This document shows, in pieces, positions 61,197 through 64,000 of a stretch of 64,000 bases of DNA. The DNA lies in the NCBI RefSeq assembly GCF_001513955.1, contig NZ_KQ948144.1, positions 1,006,637-1,070,636 of the forward strand, in the 5' to 3' direction. Position 1 is the stretch's first letter; each line of letters starts with the position of its first letter. The DNA is from Streptomyces pseudovenezuelae. GTDB taxonomy: Bacteria > Actinomycetota > Actinomycetes > Streptomycetales > Streptomycetaceae. The position numbers and the translations under genes are program-made. Below the pieces are notes generated by a model, which saw only the letters and a program-made list of their open reading frames with translations, did not search any database and was not told the DNA's origin.

Positions 61197-62858
61197 ATGA
61201 GCCAGCAGCACTCCGCCCTCGCCCCGGCCCCCCACTCCGCCGAAGCCAAGCGCAGCGACTGGTGGCGGGACGCGGTGATCTACCAGGTCTATCCGCGCAG
61301 CTTCGCCGACAGCAACGGCGACGGCATGGGCGACCTGGAAGGCATCCGCACCCGCCTGCCCTACCTCCGAGACCTCGGCGTCGACGCCGTGTGGCTCAGC
61401 CCCTTCTACGCCTCCCCGCAGGCCGACGCCGGCTACGACGTGGCCGACTACCGGGCCGTGGACCCCATGTTCGGCAACCTCCTGGACGCCGACGCGCTGA
61501 TCCGGGACGCCCGCGGACTGGGGCTCAGGATCATCGTCGACCTGGTGCCCAACCACTCCTCCGACCAGCACGAGTGGTTCAAGCGGGCGGTCGCCGAGGG
61601 CCCGGGATCGCCCCTGCGGGACCGCTACCACTTCCGCCCCGGCAAGGGCGAGAACGGCGAACTCCCGCCCAACGACTGGGAGTCCATCTTCGGCGGCCCC
61701 GCCTGGACCCGCGTCGAGGACGGGGAGTGGTACCTGCACCTCTTCGCCCCCGAGCAGCCCGACTTCAACTGGGACCACCCGGCCGTCGGCGACGAGTTCC
61801 GCTCGATCCTGCGCTTCTGGCTGGACATGGGCGTGGACGGCTTCCGCATCGACGTGGCACACGGCCTGGTGAAGGCGGAGGGGCTGCCCGACCTGGGATC
61901 CCACGACCAGGTGAAGCTGCTGGGCAACGATGTCATGCCGTTCTTCGACCAGGACGGTGTCCACGAGATCTACCGCCAGTGGCGGCTGATCCTCGACGAG
62001 TACTCCGGCGAGCGCATCTTCGTCGCCGAGGCCTGGACCCCGACCGTCGAGCGCACCGCGAACTACGTCCGGCCCGACGAACTCCACCAGGCCTTCAACT
62101 TCCAGTACTTGAGCACCGCCTGGGACGCCGAGGAACTGCGCGGGGTCATCGACCGCACGCTGGAGGCGATGCGCCCGGTCGGCGCCCCGGCCACCTGGGT
62201 GCTCTCCAACCACGACGTCACCCGGCACGCCACCCGCTTCGCCAACCCGCCCGGCCTCGGCACCCAGATCCGCACGGCGGGGGACCGGGAACTGGGGTTG
62301 CGCCGCGCCCGCGCCGCCACGCTGCTCATGCTGGCGCTGCCCGGATCGGCGTACATCTACCAGGGCGAGGAGCTCGGCCTGCCGGACGTCGTCGACCTCG
62401 CCGACGAGGACCGCCAGGACCCGGCGTACTTCCGCGGCGCGGGCCAGGACGGCTTCCGCGACGGCTGCCGGGTGCCGATCCCGTGGACGCGCGAGGGATC
62501 GTCGTACGGCTTCGGCGCCGGCGGCAGCTGGCTGCCCCAGCCGTCGCAGTGGGCCGAGCTGAGCGTGGAGGCGCAGACCGGCGACCCCGCCTCCACCCTG
62601 GAGCTGTACCGCGAGGCCCTGGCCGTCCGCCGCGCCCGGCCCGACCTGGGTGCCGGTGACGCGGTGGAGTGGCTGCGCGCACCCGAGGGCGTCCTCGCCT
62701 TCCGCCGTGGCGACTTCGTCTGTGTCGCCAACACCGGCGGTGAGTCGGTGACGACTCCGGCGTACGGCCGTCTGCTGCTCGCCAGCGGGGAGGTCGCCGA
62801 GGTCGACGGGGACGCCAAGGTGCCGGCCGACACGACCGTGTGGTGGACGACGGCCTGA
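61197..62858 (+). CDS. aglA: Alpha-glucosidase, GH13 (AglA type)
   Basis: The 553-residue enzyme has the GH13 core: WWRDAVIYQVYPRSFADSNGDG, VDLVPNHSSDQHEWF, GFRIDVAHGLVK with the nucleophile Asp near 218, FVAEAW with the acid Glu near 277 and LSNHDVTRH with the third Asp near 338 (partial quotes). No signal peptide, so it works inside, splitting imported maltose and maltodextrins. ATG 61197 was chosen because AAGGA lies eight bases upstream; in-frame ATG 61170 has no site. A clear rho-independent terminator follows. Confidence 0.95.
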   Translation: MSQQHSALAPAPHSAEAKRSDWWRDAVIYQVYPRSFADSNGDGMGDLEGIRTRLPYLRDLGVDAVWLSPFYASPQADAGYDVADYRAVDPMFGNLLDADALIRDARGLGLRIIVDLVPNHSSDQHEWFKRAVAEGPGSPLRDRYHFRPGKGENGELPPNDWESIFGGPAWTRVEDGEWYLHLFAPEQPDFNWDHPAVGDEFRSILRFWLDMGVDGFRIDVAHGLVKAEGLPDLGSHDQVKLLGNDVMPFFDQDGVHEIYRQWRLILDEYSGERIFVAEAWTPTVERTANYVRPDELHQAFNFQYLSTAWDAEELRGVIDRTLEAMRPVGAPATWVLSNHDVTRHATRFANPPGLGTQIRTAGDRELGLRRARAATLLMLALPGSAYIYQGEELGLPDVVDLADEDRQDPAYFRGAGQDGFRDGCRVPIPWTREGSSYGFGAGGSWLPQPSQWAELSVEAQTGDPASTLELYREALAVRRARPDLGAGDAVEWLRAPEGVLAFRRGDFVCVANTGGESVTTPAYGRLLLASGEVAEVDGDAKVPADTTVWWTTA

Positions 62859-62872
62859 CCGACCGAGGAGGA

Positions 62873-62908
62873 ATCACCGGGCCCTGAGGGGGCCCGGTGA
62901 TTTTTTTC
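62873..62908 (+). terminator. Rho-independent terminator after aglA
   Basis: ATCACCGGGCCC (62873-62884) and GGGCCCGGTGAT (62890-62901) form a 12-bp stem with a 5-base loop, followed by TTTTTTT. The T-run is rare in this window. Confidence 0.92.
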
Positions 62909-62988
62909 TCCGGCGTGTCGATCGGCGCAGGCCGCGTTCGACGCTTGGGTGGAAGGGCGAGACAGCCCCCGCGACCCGAGGAGAGACC

Positions 62989-63555
62989 ATGAAGATCCGC
63001 GCCCGCCTGAGCATGAGCGCCGACGGCTATGTGACCACCCCGAGCGGCTGGCCCGCGCTCACCGCCGACCCCGCGTTCGTCTCCGGCCAGAGCCACGGCA
63101 TCCGGGAGTTCCTGGCCGACTGCGAGGCGGCCCTCATGGGCCGTACGACCTTCGAGCCCGCGCTGACCAACAGCCGCTGGCCGTGGCCGGACCTGGACGT
63201 GTTCGTCCTCGGCTCGCACCGCCCGGAGGGCACGCCCGACCACGTCACCACCGACAGCGACCCGGTCCGGCTGCTGGAGAAGATCCGCGCCGCCAACCGG
63301 GGCGGCGACGTCCACCTCATCGGCGGCCCCCGCACGATCGGCACCTTCCACGCCCTCGGCGCCCTGGACCGCCTGGAACTGGTCGTCCTGCCCATGCTGT
63401 TCGGCGGCGGCATGCAGTTGACCCCCGCGCTCAGCGCGGAGGCCGGACTGAACTTCCTGAGCCAACGGGCTCTGCCCGGAGGGGCGGTGGAGATCGTCTA
63501 CTCCTGCGAGGGCAGCCGGGGTGACCTTCCGGGCAAGCCTGCGAGTCAGCGGTGA
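62989..63555 (+). CDS. RibD C-terminal/dihydrofolate reductase-like protein
   Basis: The 188-residue product has the family lines MKIRARLSMSADGYVTTPSGW, ALMGRTTFEPALTNSRWPW, NRGGDVHLIGGPRTIGTFHALGALDRLEL (partial) and VLPMLFGGGMQLTP. It should bind NADPH through the GG loop and reduce a small ring compound. The tail is basic and variable. GAGGAGAG lies before ATG 62989. The terminator after aglA lies upstream, so it is an independent unit. Confidence 0.88.
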   Translation: MKIRARLSMSADGYVTTPSGWPALTADPAFVSGQSHGIREFLADCEAALMGRTTFEPALTNSRWPWPDLDVFVLGSHRPEGTPDHVTTDSDPVRLLEKIRAANRGGDVHLIGGPRTIGTFHALGALDRLELVVLPMLFGGGMQLTPALSAEAGLNFLSQRALPGGAVEIVYSCEGSRGDLPGKPASQR

Positions 63556-63703
63556 GCTACTTCCGACGGCCAGGGCTCTCGCGATGCGGTGTCGGACAGT
63601 CATGAGCGGCTCCGGGGGCTGAAGTCGATCAGAGGTCAGGGATTCGACAACTCGTGAGCGTGCGGCAGTTGAGAAGGGCACGTCAAGGGAGTGGGTGAAA
63701 GTT

Positions 63704-63731
63704 CTTGCTGTGAGTTTCAAGGCTCTTGCTG
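63704..63731 (+). promoter_or_regulatory. MalR-like half-sites at the alpha-amylase promoter
   Basis: CTTGCTG occurs at 63704-63710 and 63725-63731, with TTTCAAG (reverse-like) at 63715-63721. The 21-bp spacing and the sequence resemble the sites before malE. They lie about 80-100 bp before the amylase start, in the likely promoter. Confidence 0.65.
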
Positions 63732-63807
63732 TAAACATTTCGTTAGCGGTACGTTCTCGCCGGCGCCGGGCAAAGACGCCCGGCCGTCACGCAAGGAGAA
63801 CCCCCAC

Positions 63808-64000
63808 GTGATATCGAGAAGGTCCATCGCCGCGACCGCCGTCGCCCTCGCCGCCTCGGTCGCCGTCCTCACCCCCACCCCCGCCCAGGCCTCCCCGCCC
63901 GGAACCAAGGACGTCACCGCAGTCCTCTTCGAGTGGAACTTCGCCTCCGTCGCCAAGGAGTGCACCACCACCCTCGGCCCCGCCGGATACGGCTATGTCC
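63808..64000 (+). CDS. Secreted alpha-amylase (start only; runs off right edge)
   Basis: Only 64 residues are in the window. GTG 63808 starts [20 protein letters not shown], a Sec signal ending AQA (about 29). The mature start [21 protein letters not shown] is the usual beginning of actinobacterial GH13 alpha-amylases. CAAGGAG is about ten bases before the start. MalR-like half-sites upstream suggest control with malEFG. The catalytic region is outside the window, so activity cannot be judged. Confidence 0.85.
   Translation, partial: MISRRSIAATAVALAASVAVLTPTPAQASPPGTKDVTAVLFEWNFASVAKECTTTLGPAGYGYV

Overview
The window looks like a stretch of Streptomyces chromosome. The DNA is very GC-rich with strong third-position GC. 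Many start codons lie only 6-8 bases after a -10-like hexamer, as expected for leaderless mRNAs. The gene set (EfeUOB iron uptake, MalR-MalEFG-AglA, GlnE with a GlnA2-type ligase, PanB, glutamine-dependent NadE, an AfsR/SARP-type regulator and several TetR/MFS pairs) is typical of the genus. All names come from reading the sequence; no database search was possible.

Left part, 1-6.1 kb: this looks accessory. A large restriction-modification protein (PD-ExK nuclease, helical region, m6A methyltransferase and type-ISP-like C-terminus) runs off the left edge. It is followed by a possible gene remnant, two membrane-anchored extracellular proteins (one MmpS-like), a secreted cysteine-rich protein with a small membrane partner, and a decayed M24 Xaa-Pro peptidase.

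6.1-24.3 kb: mazG-like gene, a 111-bp tandem repeat, DoxX, a SnoaL-like protein, an aldo/keto reductase behind a MerR-type promoter, a MacB-like ABC pair with direct repeats upstream, SDR and Gfo/Idh dehydrogenases, a Bcr/CflA exporter coupled to a serine hydrolase, and about 730 bp of 20-bp-based tandem repeats. Then come an Rsm22-family gene whose stop codon lies in a MITE-like inverted repeat, a TetR regulator, a primase/polymerase-like protein, and efeO-efeB-efeU-lipoprotein behind tandem iron boxes.

24.6-45.9 kb: a PhzF-like gene, a heme oxygenase pseudogene, map, an MFS exporter, an F420-dependent NADP reductase, an M50 protease, a 326-bp imperfect palindrome before a large SARP/NB-ARC regulator, a DrrAB-like ABC pair, an MFS exporter with a palindromic operator, a membrane EEP phosphatase/nuclease, an MFS-TetR unit with its operator, panB, a VOC pseudogene and nadE.

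45.9-64 kb: a sedolisin (S53) protease, an overlapping DUF3105-DUF305 pair, glnA2, a VOC and a PPOX-like protein, glnE, a PAP2 phosphatase, and the maltose/maltodextrin system. In that system malR is divergent from malEFG, with aglA, an RibD/DHFR-like gene and the start of a secreted alpha-amylase downstream. MalR-like half-sites recur before both malE and the amylase, so one regulator may link polymer digestion, uptake and intracellular hydrolysis.

No clearly new multi-gene system is visible. The best leads are the restriction-modification protein with NPPD in place of the usual aromatic motif IV, the ordered 20-bp repeat array, the MITE that supplies a stop codon, the heme oxygenase wreck beside the iron-uptake operon, the lipoprotein fused translationally to efeU, and the four-cysteine Rsm22 protein.
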